A DNA stretch of 64,000 nt, from NCBI GenBank assembly GCA_944474755.1, contig OX104112.1, positions 54,324,774 to 54,388,773 on the forward strand. The letters run 5' to 3'. The notes beneath the pieces were generated by a model that ran no database searches, was not told the origin of the DNA, and worked only from the letters and a program-made list of their open reading frames with translations. The first letter of the stretch is position 1; every line of letters begins with the position of its first letter. This DNA is from Limnoperna fortunei (Eukaryota; Mollusca; Bivalvia; Mytilida; Modiolidae). Positions 47,391 to 58,768 of this stretch are shown here, one piece after another. Made by a program: the position numbers and the translations under genes.

Positions 47391-48955
47391 GAAATAAAAA
47401 TGTAAAAAGTATATTTTGTCAATAAAAAGTTTATAGCTGTTACTTAATATAGTATCTGACACTACTTTTGATTAAATGACGCACGACACAAAATCTGTTA
47501 TTGTTTTTCGAAGCCATAAGTTCAGCAATCACATTATGTGGATGTGTTTAGGGCATTAATTATAATTTCATGGTTTTAAGGGTCTGCTAGTATATCCAGT
47601 CTAATTCATTTGCGAACTATATCAGTTTTTTATCGTGACATCTTTTAGCACTTCAGTATAGTTTGTGGCGAATGTAAAACTGAATATTACTGCAATATTG
47701 TTTGAGCTATGTATTCCTCTAATTAGTATTATGAAAAGTTCAATGACATAGATTATACTGTTGTAAACATTTTAAAAGTGGACAAACTTAAATTAGCCAT
47801 CATCGTATCTTATTAAGAAAGGAATAGGTAATATGTTAAGAGGCCTTGTTCTGTGCTATTTGAAGAAAAACATAACATAGGAGGATATTATGGAATTCTT
47901 TTAATTTTTGTTTGTTGGATTGGCACAACAATGTTGGGAGAAAATGCACTAAAACGTTATGGTTGATCTGGTTGCTAATTTGTTCGTTCAAGCCTTCCAT
48001 GCATTTCTTGCACGTAAAAACCTCAATTATTAGTAAATATTTTCAATTAAGGACAAACAACAAATAAAATTTCTGCAAGAATAGATGAAAGCTGTTTTAT
48101 TGTATTTTGAAATTTGCTGTTTTAAGTATTTTATTTTTCATACCAGCTTATTGTACCTCTGCCATAAAAATAATTTTCTTTTAAAACTCTTACCTATATT
48201 TTTGAATATTGTTAAGTATTTAAATTGTGAACAAATGAATAATGCTATTTTAGTTGACACAGATTTATAAATATGTGTACACCTAAACTGCCTCATTGAA
48301 GTTTATAAAACTTGTTGTCTTATTTGCCTAGTTTAGCTATGCTTGTAGATATTATAACTCTCTTAATAACTTAACGACTCTCTCTTTTTCTTGTATTTAC
48401 TTGGACATTGTGTATTTCTTGTTGTTGGTATACATGACCCAAACATGATGTGATGTTCCTATCCTGGTGCTTGTTGTCTTCTGCATTTACATATTTAATG
48501 CAATTACATCTGAAAATAATGTAAATGGACAAAAAACTTCACAACAGAACTTATATTAACACTAAACACATTAGTAAAATTTAAAAGGACTATTTGGAAA
48601 TTATAAAACTGTTTTTATTTTTTTGTTGGAGCATTTTTCTGTTTAGATACAAATTACCACCCCTTACTTAGTTCCAAAGGGTATAGAATTGAAAAACAAC
48701 CACCGCCATTAAACCATATGAATAGTATTTAAACTTCTGGAATCAGTTTCACGAATCGTGATATATCTCAAATGCTTTGAGTTTTTTCATAATGCAGAAA
48801 TGTCGTTAACTGAATAACTCTAAATTAGATGACTACAAATTAGCTTTAAAATGGATGACACTGCCAATTCAACCAAATCGGCCTATTGCATAACCCCTTT
48901 TCTAATGAAGAAAAATGAAAAAACTACATAAAAACTTAACGACAAATTTAGCAAG
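47391..48955. repeat. Downstream block of T5
   Basis: No gene. 47530-48770 is collinear with 14150-15500, ending in the altered MITE-like piece (CAGTTTCACGAATCGTG near 48744). The 61-codon frame at 48085 has no support. Confidence 0.5.
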
Positions 48956-49175
48956 ATGATTTAAAGTTCCCAACTGTCAACATTCTGTCCATTGATAGCA
49001 ATATTCCATAAGCTCCCGCGTATGGCGTTTACATTTTAACTAATACGTTACTCTATATCATGTGATCGGTATACACATTTGGTAGCCCAGACGCTGCCGT
49101 TGATCTAAATATTTATTTAAAGAGGGATTTGTTGCATGGCATCTCTTTTGAGTGTTTAAATTTAACGGAATTGCA
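48956..49175 (+). pseudogene. Old reverse transcriptase relic, inverted in unit T5
   Basis: Plus-strand frames give APAYGVYIL and then DAAVDLNIYLKRDLLHGI. The matching DNA in the other units (15.7, 26.0, 36.7, 56.1 and 62.8 kb) is on the minus strand. FPTVNILSIDSNIP just before it equals the DFNFP-to-NIP stretch of the family. This unit has suffered an inversion of a few hundred bases or a separate insertion. Confidence 0.55.
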
Positions 49176-49527
49176 CCTTATTGCTGAGAATTGTGTTAAG
49201 TCAAGCTCACATTAAAACTGGAACCCGCGTCCTCAGTGTTGGCAGGTACGTGATAGTAGATGACTAACAACCTTAAACACCAAGGCCCCTGTACGTGATT
49301 TATACATGAGTGTAATAAATGTAAATAAGATAATGATACTCTGTACAATGTACAAAGTTAAATGTTATATAAATATATGTTTTGAATGTTCGTACAGAAT
49401 GCAGACCCTAAATAGTAACATTTCTATTCATTTACATATCGAGAAACTAAATCAACTATCACTTCCGAAATCATTTTCTGAAGTAATCAGCAATTGAGTT
49501 ATAAACAAATTGCCAGAAAAAATAATT
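49176..49527. other. Intergenic
   Basis: No gene or recognisable repeat. The 63-codon frame at 49306 has low-complexity composition and no homologue elsewhere in the window. Confidence 0.4.
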
Positions 49528-49660
49528 TTCTATGTGGATTGTACGAATAGTAGAACTTGTTTATCCACCTTCACTGGACCCTGACCACTTTAAAGCTTAA
49601 ATATATCATTCTCACCGCTGTTTGGAAATATTGGCTGTAAAAACAACGCTGTCATTCCAG
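49528..49660 (+). pseudogene. Ancient TRIM RING relic
   Basis: Around 49535 the translation reads C-T-N-S-R-T-C-L-S-T-F-T-G-P, then stop. It lines up with NCRICLSSFTNP of the family, and before it TTGCCAGAAAAAATAATTTT lines up with ATGGCCGAAAAAAGCGATAA. Further bases continue the match through the CLESLAG and LTCP codons (TGTTTGGAAATATTGGCTG). The first RING cysteine is lost. It is far more decayed than T2-T7, so it records an earlier member of the array. Similarity fades after about 130 bp. Confidence 0.6.
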
Positions 49661-50404
49661 AACCTAGGTGGCAATGCAAAACGAAGGCCTTGTATAATCA
49701 TTCACTGATATAAATTCTTTTCTACATAACCAGTTGCAATATTATAGTAATAACATTCTCTTGTAACTGTTTGCTGAAAGACAAATCAAATTTTTTACAT
49801 TGTCAGAACTAACAAAAATGTTTTATTCAAGAAGCAGTTAGAGGACTTTTTAGTATATGTCATAATGCAGACTTACTCAATTACTTGTTTCTTGTTATAA
49901 AAAAATCTGCAAAATTGTAATGTTGCATTGTGGGAGGTATTTTGTTAATAGGGGTGTCAGTTGGATTATACCAAACTATGAATTGTTTTCAATATTAACT
50001 GACAGAGCACATATCCTAAATATAAAAAAATTGATTATACAACACGTCGACATGTTGTGGTGATGTTTGTTTTGCGTGACAATGAAAATTACTTATCGAA
50101 TAAGGTCCAGCTTTTGCTCCTTTTGTAGATCAAGAAAGGTACTTTTTAAATCAACAATTGTTCCCCGAGATATAAGGCATTTTGAAATGACGCGGATTTT
50201 TCATTCATTTTCTAAAACATTCCACAACAAAGAATAAATACAAATTTAGTAACAGTTCTGTAATGAAAAATAAAATAAGCCTCTTAGACTAGACAAGGTC
50301 ATTAAAACAGTTACGGCTGACTATATTTAATTGTGTTTCAGATCAATATAGTTAAAACAAATATTCGATTTAGCTGAAAATTTAACACACATTTTAACCC
50401 AGTT
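49661..50404. other. Intergenic
   Basis: No gene. AT-rich with no clear similarity to the other units. The old unit boundary between T5 and T6 must lie here. Confidence 0.4.
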
Positions 50405-50650
50405 GGGGACAGACCATTTAACTTGAAAGGGGGGGGCCTTGGTTTTTTGTTTTGGTCAGACAGACAAGGCGTCGCGACAGAATATTTTTTTTCATTATTA
50501 GCATTATTTTATACAGCTGAAATCCTTCTTCAGAATATTTTTTTCCTTACCCTCTGCTTCCAAAATATTTTTTTCATCAAAAATCTTTTTCAAAATATTT
50601 TTTTAGGAAAAAACCAAGCCCCCCCCCCTGCAAGTTTAATGGTCGGTCCC
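50405..50650. mobile_element. Foldback element with G-run TIRs
   Basis: About 245 bp. The left end GGGACAGACCATTTAACTTG then GGGGGGGGCCTTGGTTTTTT is mirrored on the right by AAAAAACCAAGCCCCCCCCC then CAAGTTTAATGGTCGGTCCC. The interior has repeated CAGAATATTTTTTT-type units about 30-40 bp apart. The 80-codon frame through it is incidental. Superfamily unknown; the target duplication is unclear. Confidence 0.75.
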
Positions 50651-50832
50651 TTACCGACTTGTTAGTGATAAACTTTATAACTAAGTAAATAATTCTATGA
50701 TAACATGACTGTCCTTTGTACCTCTCATAATCAATAAGGTGACTATCTGTAATATTAATACCAATTACTGAGAGCGTCAACAAACTGAATTTACTTTATT
50801 AAAGAGTTCAGTACAATTTGTGTCATAAGTTC

Positions 50833-52736
50833 ATGTTAATTAGTCGTGCCGAAAAAAAAGATCAAATGGATTTTACGAACTGTAGAATTTGTCTATCATC
50901 TTTTACAAACCCAAGACTACTGCAGTGTTTGCATATATTTTGCACACCATGTTTAGAATCTTTGGCTGGGGACAATACAAAACTGACATGTCCGTTGTGT
51001 CGAGCAGATGAACTACTACAAATTACAGGTGTGATGGGCATTCCAGTTTATCAACTTAACTCCAAGCTTGAAAGTAGGGAAGAACTTACAGATTCGATTT
51101 GTCAACTGTGCGAAGAGCGAAAGTTGCCATTCGTAAAGTGTTTAGATTGTGATATTTACTTATGTAGTGATTGCTACGGATATCACGCTAAGCTAAAAAT
51201 GTCAAAAAATCATCAATATGAACCTTTGGAGAATTGTTCAGGAGTAGCTAAAAAATCCACAATGGAATGCAATAATCATAAGAAAGAGCTAACTTTGTTT
51301 CGTAAGCCGTGTAACAAAGCAGTGTGCGCTGAGTGCGTGGAGATTTATCATCGTGAGCATGAGGTACTTTCTCTAGAATATGCCGCGGCAGTGGAACGTG
51401 ATACTTTGTATGCTGCAGTTATAGGATTGCGATCAAACATAATACCAGCTATTGAAAATGTAATAGATCAAGCAAACTCTCTTGAAAACACTCTTTACAA
51501 ACAGAGCAACAAAAAAAGCAAGAGCTTAAGACACACGCAACAGCGTTAAAAGAAGTCTTTGGTAGATATGTAGATATGGCGATGAATTTGAACTTCATTG
51601 AACTAGAAAAACTAACAAAACATGAAATAAAGCAAATCGTAGCTTACAGAGATGGGCTTGAAATGGACAAAATGTCATTTGCGTCTCTGCTTCACACGTC
51701 AGAAGAAATAGTTAAGAGCTCCACTAATGCCCAAATTGTCAAAGAGTCCACAAATTTGAAGAGAAGAATTGACAAAATCAATCGTTACGAGGGACGACAA
51801 CTATATACGCACGTGTTAAAGTTTACATCTGAACAAATTCCTGAACAACAGCGCCGTAGGGAAAGTAGAAATAGTTGGAGCTGACACTCTTGTATTCACA
51901 TTTAATCAATTACCTATCCCTGAACTGCAGATGTTGAAAAGTCTGAAGTTAAAAAAGACCTTTAATACACAATCTACTATAAAATGTATAGTTCCTGGAC
52001 AAAAAGGAAACACGTTGATTCTTCATGATAGTTACATAAATAGTTACACTTGTGATGGAAATATAATATCGACACAGAATATTGATTCTTCTAACATATC
52101 CGCGCTCTTGCGCAGACAGGATGGTTCTATTTTCATTTGGATGAACAACTACGCACGACAATTTGAGTGTGGCGAAGACCCGGCGGAAAAAGTGTATAAA
52201 GTACCATTTGAAGTCGGAAATGCTGGCTGCTTTCTGTCCAATAACAATTTAGTGGTATTTAATCTAACCGAGAAAACGTTCTATGAAATTGATACTGATG
52301 GAGGAGTTCAGAGGACGGTGACTAATGAAAACTTATCACGCTTACTTGAATCCGCAATATTGCACATGATAGAGACAGACGACAAAAACTGGATTATTGC
52401 CCAGGGCAATAAAGTAATTACAATAAGACCGGATGGTCGAGTTCAAAATGTTATACAGAAAGAAGATGGAACCGATAGAAGATTTCAAGATTTATGCTGC
52501 GACAATTATGGCAATATCTTTGCAATTTTCACTTATAGTATTACAAATTACAGATCTGTTGTAATCGTATCAGATATTCTACTTTTGAATTCAGATGGAA
52601 CGCTAAGTAACAAACTATATTCCTAAAATAGTTTGTCTAAAGGTGTAAATTTCCCATGCATGTGGCAAAAGATGGTTTTGGTAATATTTGGGTCTGTAAC
52701 GATAATGCACAAGTCAACATATTCTCTTATTTGTAG
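50833..52736 (+). pseudogene. TRIM-like copy T6, chimeric and frameshifted
   Basis: The usual start ATGGCC is changed to GTGCC (50846). The nearest in-frame ATG is 50833, adding a few new residues. RING and B-box 1 are intact and of T1 type (IFCTPC, RADE, EERKLP, CDIYLCSDC); from YGYHAKLKM on it is T4-type. B-box 2 has Arg for the third ligand (LFRKPC). A 1-bp loss in the A-run at 51511-51517 ends the frame after about 238 codons. Further damage: an 8-bp deletion near 51848 and a TAA at about 52624. The upstream DNA differs from the T1/T3/T4 block. Confidence 0.9.
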
Positions 52737-53664
52737 CCACTCAAAGTTATATCTCTGCAATCCGTTTATGATAATCTGGAATTTGATAGCGTGCTAAATT
52801 TGTTTATACAGAGTGTTGCAATTTCTGATTTTTGACATATAAAGCATTACATGTACATATATATTGTTTTGTCAAAACGCATATATCTGAAATTTTTTTT
52901 TTCTCTATTACAACGACTTCAAAAGGAAATATTTTTAAGAAAACTGTTGATTCCTGAAAATGTGGTCTGGATATAACTTTTTGTACTGATATGTCATTTT
53001 TATTAAACGTCTTACAAAGGGTAAATGTGAAATAACAACAAGAGAAATAACTAATTACGCTCAAATATCATACTTTTAAAATCATATAATTAAACTGGCA
53101 CTCCTGCAGTCTACTCGATGTTTACTTTGTTTCGCTTTGGATTAATTTATAAGAATACACCTGACAATTTTGAAATGTACATGTATATTAATGAAACATG
53201 GCATACTACTTACAGGTATATATTGCACTGTAAACAAAGATAACATTTAATGGCAATATTGATATTATTGCAATGCATGTATTGAGTTTTCGTGCGAACA
53301 GAGATGTTCAGAAGACTGATATGTATATTCAACTTTCAATTTATTTCAACGTATTTAATTGTTTTTAATTAAAGCGGTTCTAATTTGCATATTTTTATTC
53401 AGAACAATATAAGAAAAAATGTACAGAAGAAAACAATTCACAATTTTGATTAAAAGTAGAACAAGCAAAACAATGTTATTTGTATTGGGGCATGTCTACA
53501 AAGGTAATGTTAATTGTGATGCCACGACTTGTGAGGTTACTAATTCAGTATTAATCCGATATTCATTGGACATTTATATTTATAAGCTATTCGTTTTACA
53601 TTCGTTTGGTAATTGTAATGGTGTTTAACGCAACTTTCAGCAATACTTCTGATATATCATTGTG
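52737..53664. repeat. Common TRIM 3' flank, T6 copy
   Basis: Matches 33972-34860. It includes the 69-codon ATG-started frame at 53419-53628 (MYRRKQFTIL), paralogous to 34617. A third partial copy before the BEL relic (near 45984) begins MYRRKQSTLLMKRKK. No known domain; probably non-coding. Confidence 0.5.
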
Positions 53665-55834
53665 TCAGGTTTTATTGGAGGAGGTTACCTAATCTACTGA
53701 ACCTGCGACAGGAAAACTGGCAATCACAGTCAGTTAGGGTTCAAATAGAGCGCACTGCTATATGTCAGACTCGCACTCGAAACCTATGGTTAGTATAGAC
53801 AATAGCCTCTGATAAAAGTCGCCTGATCCACCCGGACCTCGACTCTCTGTTTGACATTCGTCCAGTATTAGATGCAGGTTTCTTTATCAAATATCTCTTT
53901 GTTTGTAAATTGTAAAGTCCAAAATTGATAAAGATGATTAAGATATTATGTGTAAATTGCTGCTTTCTAGAGGTAACGTATTTACTTATTTGCCCTTTAC
54001 AGTATCAGTAGTGATTAACACACATGTCAAAATATGGAAATGAACTTGATTATCAAATACACATGTTTTAACCTTTAGTTTGATACAAAGATAAAAATAG
54101 CAAGAAAACCGAGCGAACAACAAATCTGAAAGTCAGGGGACACTATTAGAAATTCAGGTATAGGCAAACATATAAAAGTACAACTCAAAACAAAAACACA
54201 TAAACAGGAGGTGAGAACCCGAACCCAATGAAAACCGTGTGTCACGCAGGTGCTACGGACGAGAAAGTAGTGCATGCAATCTAATTGAACACCAGACTAG
54301 TAACTCTTGTCATGTCTGGAAAAATGCGAATCCAGGAATAGGAAACACTACATATGACTTAGCGAAATGGTCTTATCCTATTTTAGAGATTGATTATACA
54401 TAATGATTAATTTAGTCATTGTGACTACCATATAACTTTTAAAGGGATAGTATCAAACAAAGTACTACGAATCTTGCTTGAGTAGCTTAGTAGTCACCAA
54501 CAGTGACCGGTCTTAAAATAGGTATACCGTTCGCAGGATCTAGCATACGTATGATGCTATCGATGAATGGGAAATTGACAATTGTAAAGCAGAAATCATC
54601 ACTTTGTCTAAGCGTCGAGTGTTTTGTTGGGTCTATTTCTAAACGTTTGTCTAAGTAAGAAGCCGAACTAAATGTATTGGTAATTTGTATGAAATACTTC
54701 GATAATCATTTCCGCTGACTATTTATATATTTTTCGTTGAGTACTCTAAGAACATTTACTGTAAACCGTCTTTAACATTTGCACAATGAAGACTTTGCAT
54801 TTAATTTCTTTTCAATATTATCAACATTTTATTTTGGTCAAGCAAGTAAAATAAACTGTTGGACCAACGTTAGCTACAGTACAGACATAATATAGGCGTA
54901 AAACCTGTGAAGTTCCACAAACGATGACGAAACCCACAGCCCGGCTAGATACCGTACACTTACCGACAAGGGCACAAGATCATGCAAGTAATATTGTCAG
55001 AAATGTCAAGAACATAACAATGCAGCGTACACTGGCAAACAAGCATAGTTGGACGAATTATACATTTTCAAGTTTTATACCTCGGACATGATCTTTGGTC
55101 TCACCAACAGTCTCGGTTCAATTACAATAATCTAACTTTGACGTGAACGCACCTATCTACATACATACGCGACAAATATTTCAGCTAGTGCGAACGCGCC
55201 AAGTTGGCCCCCGTCATAGTTAATGCAATTTATACCATCGCCGACCATTCCCATAAGCCAGCCGATGCATACGTCGATGGCCACAAAAGTTCAGAATACT
55301 CAACATGATAATACAACCGAATGTGTAACGAAGGGACTGGTTATTTACAAGGTAGACAACATTTGATGACAAAGCGGATTGGAACCAATAATGGATGGAC
55401 AGTTTTATACGAGTTATGATATGACCGAACTCATTGTGTTCTATGATGCACAGATAGACTTATAGTAAAATGGCTCTGGGACATAAGTTCGTTAAAGATC
55501 TTTGGTAATGAATTCGTCTTGCCGGTTGTTGGCATATATGACCCAAAAATATTGTGAATTATTTTCGTATCCTTTAGCCCATTGTCTTCTGTATTTTTCC
55601 CAATTTCATGCATTATTGTCTGAAACCACAAGAAATGGAAAACACTTGGCAACAACTGCAGACCTTATATTAACTCTTTAACACAATTGTAAAATTTCAG
55701 ATGAATCCGCAGATTCTAGAAATTGTATTTAATTTAATTACACATTACCCCACCAAACTTATTTCAGCATAGTACCGAATTGAAAAAAGCAAATTAAACC
55801 GTATAAAAGTGAACTCGGAATGAAACTTTTGATA
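53665..55834. repeat. Downstream block of T6
   Basis: No gene. Collinear with 24170-25770 and 34862-36460 up to about 55230. The stretch 55240-55830 contains material like 15180-15470 (TTGGCATATATGACC, TTAAACCGTATAAAAGTGAACT), so both block types meet here. Confidence 0.5.
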
Positions 55835-55955
55835 TCAGTCTCATTAAACTTATCAAAATGAGATTTTCCGAAACGTCGAATTTTCCAGCAATCTAACTGG
55901 TCAATATTTGAGTTAAGGAATCCTCATATTTGAGGTGTTGTATTTAACTGGACCC
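55835..55955. mobile_element. Foldback MITE-like element, T6 copy
   Basis: CAGTCTCATTAAACTTATC at the left, CCTCATATTTGAGG at the right. A diverged copy of the family at 15496. Confidence 0.45.
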
Positions 55956-55959
55956 TGGG

Positions 55960-56835
55960 TAAATTATGTCTCCATTTGTAATAAAGTTTAAAATAGCTGT
56001 ATAGCTGACTGTCATAGTGACTTGTTAAAACTTTACAGTGCACATATTTTGTTGTGAAATTTTTGGAAAGATTCCGTGCAATAAATCCCTCTTGACATAA
56101 ATATTTAAATGCACGGCAGTGTCTGTGCAACAAAATGAGTATACCGATCTCAAGATATAGCATAAGTCCAAGTTGAAAAGTAAACGCCATACGTGGGAGC
56201 AGATGGAATATTGCTAATAATGAACGGAATGTTTACAGTTGCGAATTTTAAGTCATAACGCTTGTCGTGAAGTTATTGTGTAGTTGCCCTGTTGTCTTTT
56301 TTTTAGAAGACGGGTTAAGCAACAGGCCGATTTGATTGAATTTGCAGTGTCCGGAATCTCAACCTCAGTAGGATAGCTAATTTTGCGGCATCGAATTTAG
56401 ATTTATTCAGTGAACAGACATCTATACGGCGAAAGGTTTAATTAAAAGTCTGGGCTAAAATCTTTTGTTTTATTTCAATAGACCTTCGAGGAACTTGGCA
56501 ACATACTAGAATAAATATACGTCGCCCTGTACAAAGATTCTTTTGAAAAACCCGTCCAAACATGTTTGTCTATTAAAAAGTCTAACATTAGAAATATTTC
56601 TTCTTCAGTGAATTTATTCGTGGATGTTGTATTGATGAGTAAGTAAGTTTTGTCTTGACCAATCACAGGGTAACTGTATCGCCTCATACCATTTTTCATC
56701 AAACAATCACCCTCTGACAATCATAGAGTCTGGATTTAAGCGGAGCATTAGAAATCTATGATAGTATGTACAAACATTGCACGAAATCGAATGTTTTAAT
56801 GTTGTCACATTTGGAAAGAGACCCCAACCTTACGA
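55960..56835 (-). pseudogene. Old reverse transcriptase relic, T6 unit
   Basis: Best preserved of the minus-strand relics. From right to left: NIKTFDF, KNGMRRYSYPVIGQDKTYL, EEEIFLMLDFLIDK, YVAKFLEGLLK and YPTEVEIPDTANS, corresponding to IKTFDFST, NGKRRFKYLVI, MLEFLIDK, YEVEFLKGLL and YPSEFEIKDTTS of the plus-strand family. The GIPMG and YIDD boxes themselves are deleted or unreadable. It shows that the old and young relics belong to one family. Confidence 0.65.
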
Positions 56836-57517
56836 TTTTTATTTTTTAATATCATCATTTGGTTTATACCACATATATCACATGATATTTATGGTATTGT
56901 ATAATAGTGTCGCATACCAACATATATCTAGGATCTTAACATTGGTTACAAGTGAATTATCAGATTTCACAAAAAATTCATAATTTAACAATCGAGATTG
57001 TGGAAATGCAATAATCTTGAAGTACTAATGTAAATATTCTTTTTCTCTAATTAAAAACGTGGTAATTTAAAGTAAAGCTGTTTCTCTAATTAAAAAGTAG
57101 TAATTTACCGAAATGAACTACAAATTCTCCAAACATCAAATTTACGGTCTGTTGGTTTGTTAAAGAGTTAATAAGTGTTACAAATGCATCACTTGCAACA
57201 TATGCTATATAGAAGAAAATATTAAAACAATACATTCTGCGATGAAAAATACGATACAGAAACATACAAGTATTTTCTAAACAAGGCTGAATTGTATCGT
57301 TTCATATAAGAAATCGAAATTTTTCTTCTGCATTAAGGTTTAACAACTATATATAAATATACATAAATACCGTAAACAAGTAATAACATATTGAGCTTGA
57401 ATTTTCTCACTCCAACTGAACTTAAAACTTCTATATATTGTTTCCCCGTCCGCCACCCGCAGACGCGCTGTTACTTGGATTTGCTCAAATATTCCAACAA
57501 AATGTTATCAAAATTAC
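56836..57517. other. End of the T6 downstream block
   Basis: No gene. Matches 37430-37760 until about 57355, then about 160 bp of unmatched sequence reaches the foldback element at 57518. Confidence 0.45.
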
Positions 57518-57736
57518 CAAGGTGACAAATTCATTACGCCAGACGCGCGTTTATTTTGAACTACCTGTATTGTGTATTTACACGATCCCAGTGGACTTAT
57601 ATTATTCCATCTCCCAATGAAGAATACTATTATTCCATCTCCCAATGAAGAATATCTTAAACATTTAGAGTTAAACGCCACTGATGAATCTTGAATAGAC
57701 GAAACGCGCGTCTGGCGTAATGAAGTTGTCACCTTG
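57518..57736. mobile_element. Foldback element with hammerhead ends
   Basis: 219 bp with 35-bp inverted ends: left CAAGGTGACAAATTCATTAC then GCCAGACGCGCGTTT, right the complement with few mismatches. The interior has a direct repeat TATTATTCCATCTCCCAATG (57600 and 57630). The right TIR and adjoining bases make a hammerhead fold (next entry); the left TIR keeps only the stem I and III part. To the right the sequence continues at once as ATTGTGATCAG, as at 9965, so the right edge is exact. The element lies on a unit junction. Confidence 0.8.
57675..57718 (+). ncRNA. Hammerhead ribozyme, type I-like
   Basis: The plus strand has all core parts: stem I ACGCCA (57675-57680) pairs with TGGCGT (57713-57718); core CTGATGA (57681-57687); stem II TCT/AGA around TGAAT; GAAA (57701-57704); stem III ACG/CGU with a two-base loop (57704-57711); cleavage site GTC, cut after C57712. 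The very short palindromic stem III suggests action as a dimer, as known for hammerheads of Penelope-like elements and animal retrozymes. One flaw: the first stem II pair is A57688-C57700 instead of G-C, which should weaken cleavage. Confidence 0.8.
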
Positions 57737-58768
57737 ATTGTGATCAGAGTATAAATATTTTTCTACATCCTGTAAGCACGGTACAGAAAGAATCTTAAAG
57801 ACAAATAATGTTATTATTTCTGCGCATTTTCGTTAACGTTATTGTTTCGTAATTCTTTTATAATCATAGGTTTTTTGGATAGACTCAAAGGTGACTTTAA
57901 AAGTAAAAATGCAATTTCAGAGTTTTGAAGAATAAGGAATATGTTTCTTATGTGCAACTTAATCACATCTGCCGTTTTTCTTGGGTAATAGGAATAAGGT
58001 ACTGTAAAGACATGTTTGTTTGCGCAAACTACATCTTTGTTAAAATAAAATATCTATTAGCCCCATAAAAATATTTAAATTTCCTTTTGAAACATTAGAT
58101 TATTTGATCCCCTCGCTTAGTAGAATGTACTATAAAGTAAACATAAAATCGATTCTTAAGATTTCAAAAAAACTATATTTGCTTGGTTCTATTGGTTTAC
58201 AGAATACATAGTACATCAATGACGGCACTTGTATTTGACTGTTTAAATGTCGATCAATATTAGGATAGACTATTATAAAAGATAATAAAAATTTAATCAA
58301 CCAACCCTTCACCGCCCATAGAAAACAAAACTGATTCTTGACTACGTTTTCTGTAAATTTGATTCTAGGTTAAATTTGTTTAATGCATGTATGACTTTTA
58401 AAAGCTAAAATATTCTATACGTATACAAATGTTTATGTGGTAAGTATAACGTACGAAAGTAACATAAACTGGATACTGTTTGTTTAACCCACAATTTCTT
58501 TTGAAATACCTGTACCATGTCAGGACCATTCCTGTAGTTACTAAATTTTTGGTTGTTGAGTTTGACGGTTTCTCGGACTTGGATTGTGGATTGTCGTTTT
58601 TGACAGTTCCTCGGTGTTCGGTATTTTGGTATTGCCTTCATTTACAATTTACGGAAAACTTTAATTTTCTTTCGAAATCGATTTCCAAATAATAACAGTG
58701 GAGACAAGCTTACAAAATAATAACTTAGTCAGAACAGAAACTGTACATACCAGATTAATCGTGTAAAA
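57737..58768. repeat. Spacer and TRIM upstream block of T7
   Basis: 57737-58130 matches 9965-10375, and 58134 onward the TRIM upstream block, with reverse element S at 58482-58621. The TATA-like box is altered (AACATAAACTGG). No gene. Confidence 0.65.

Noticed and set aside
53419..53628. 69-codon gene repeated at 34617
   Set aside because: The second copy lacks an ATG, changes are often amino-acid altering, and no domain is recognisable.
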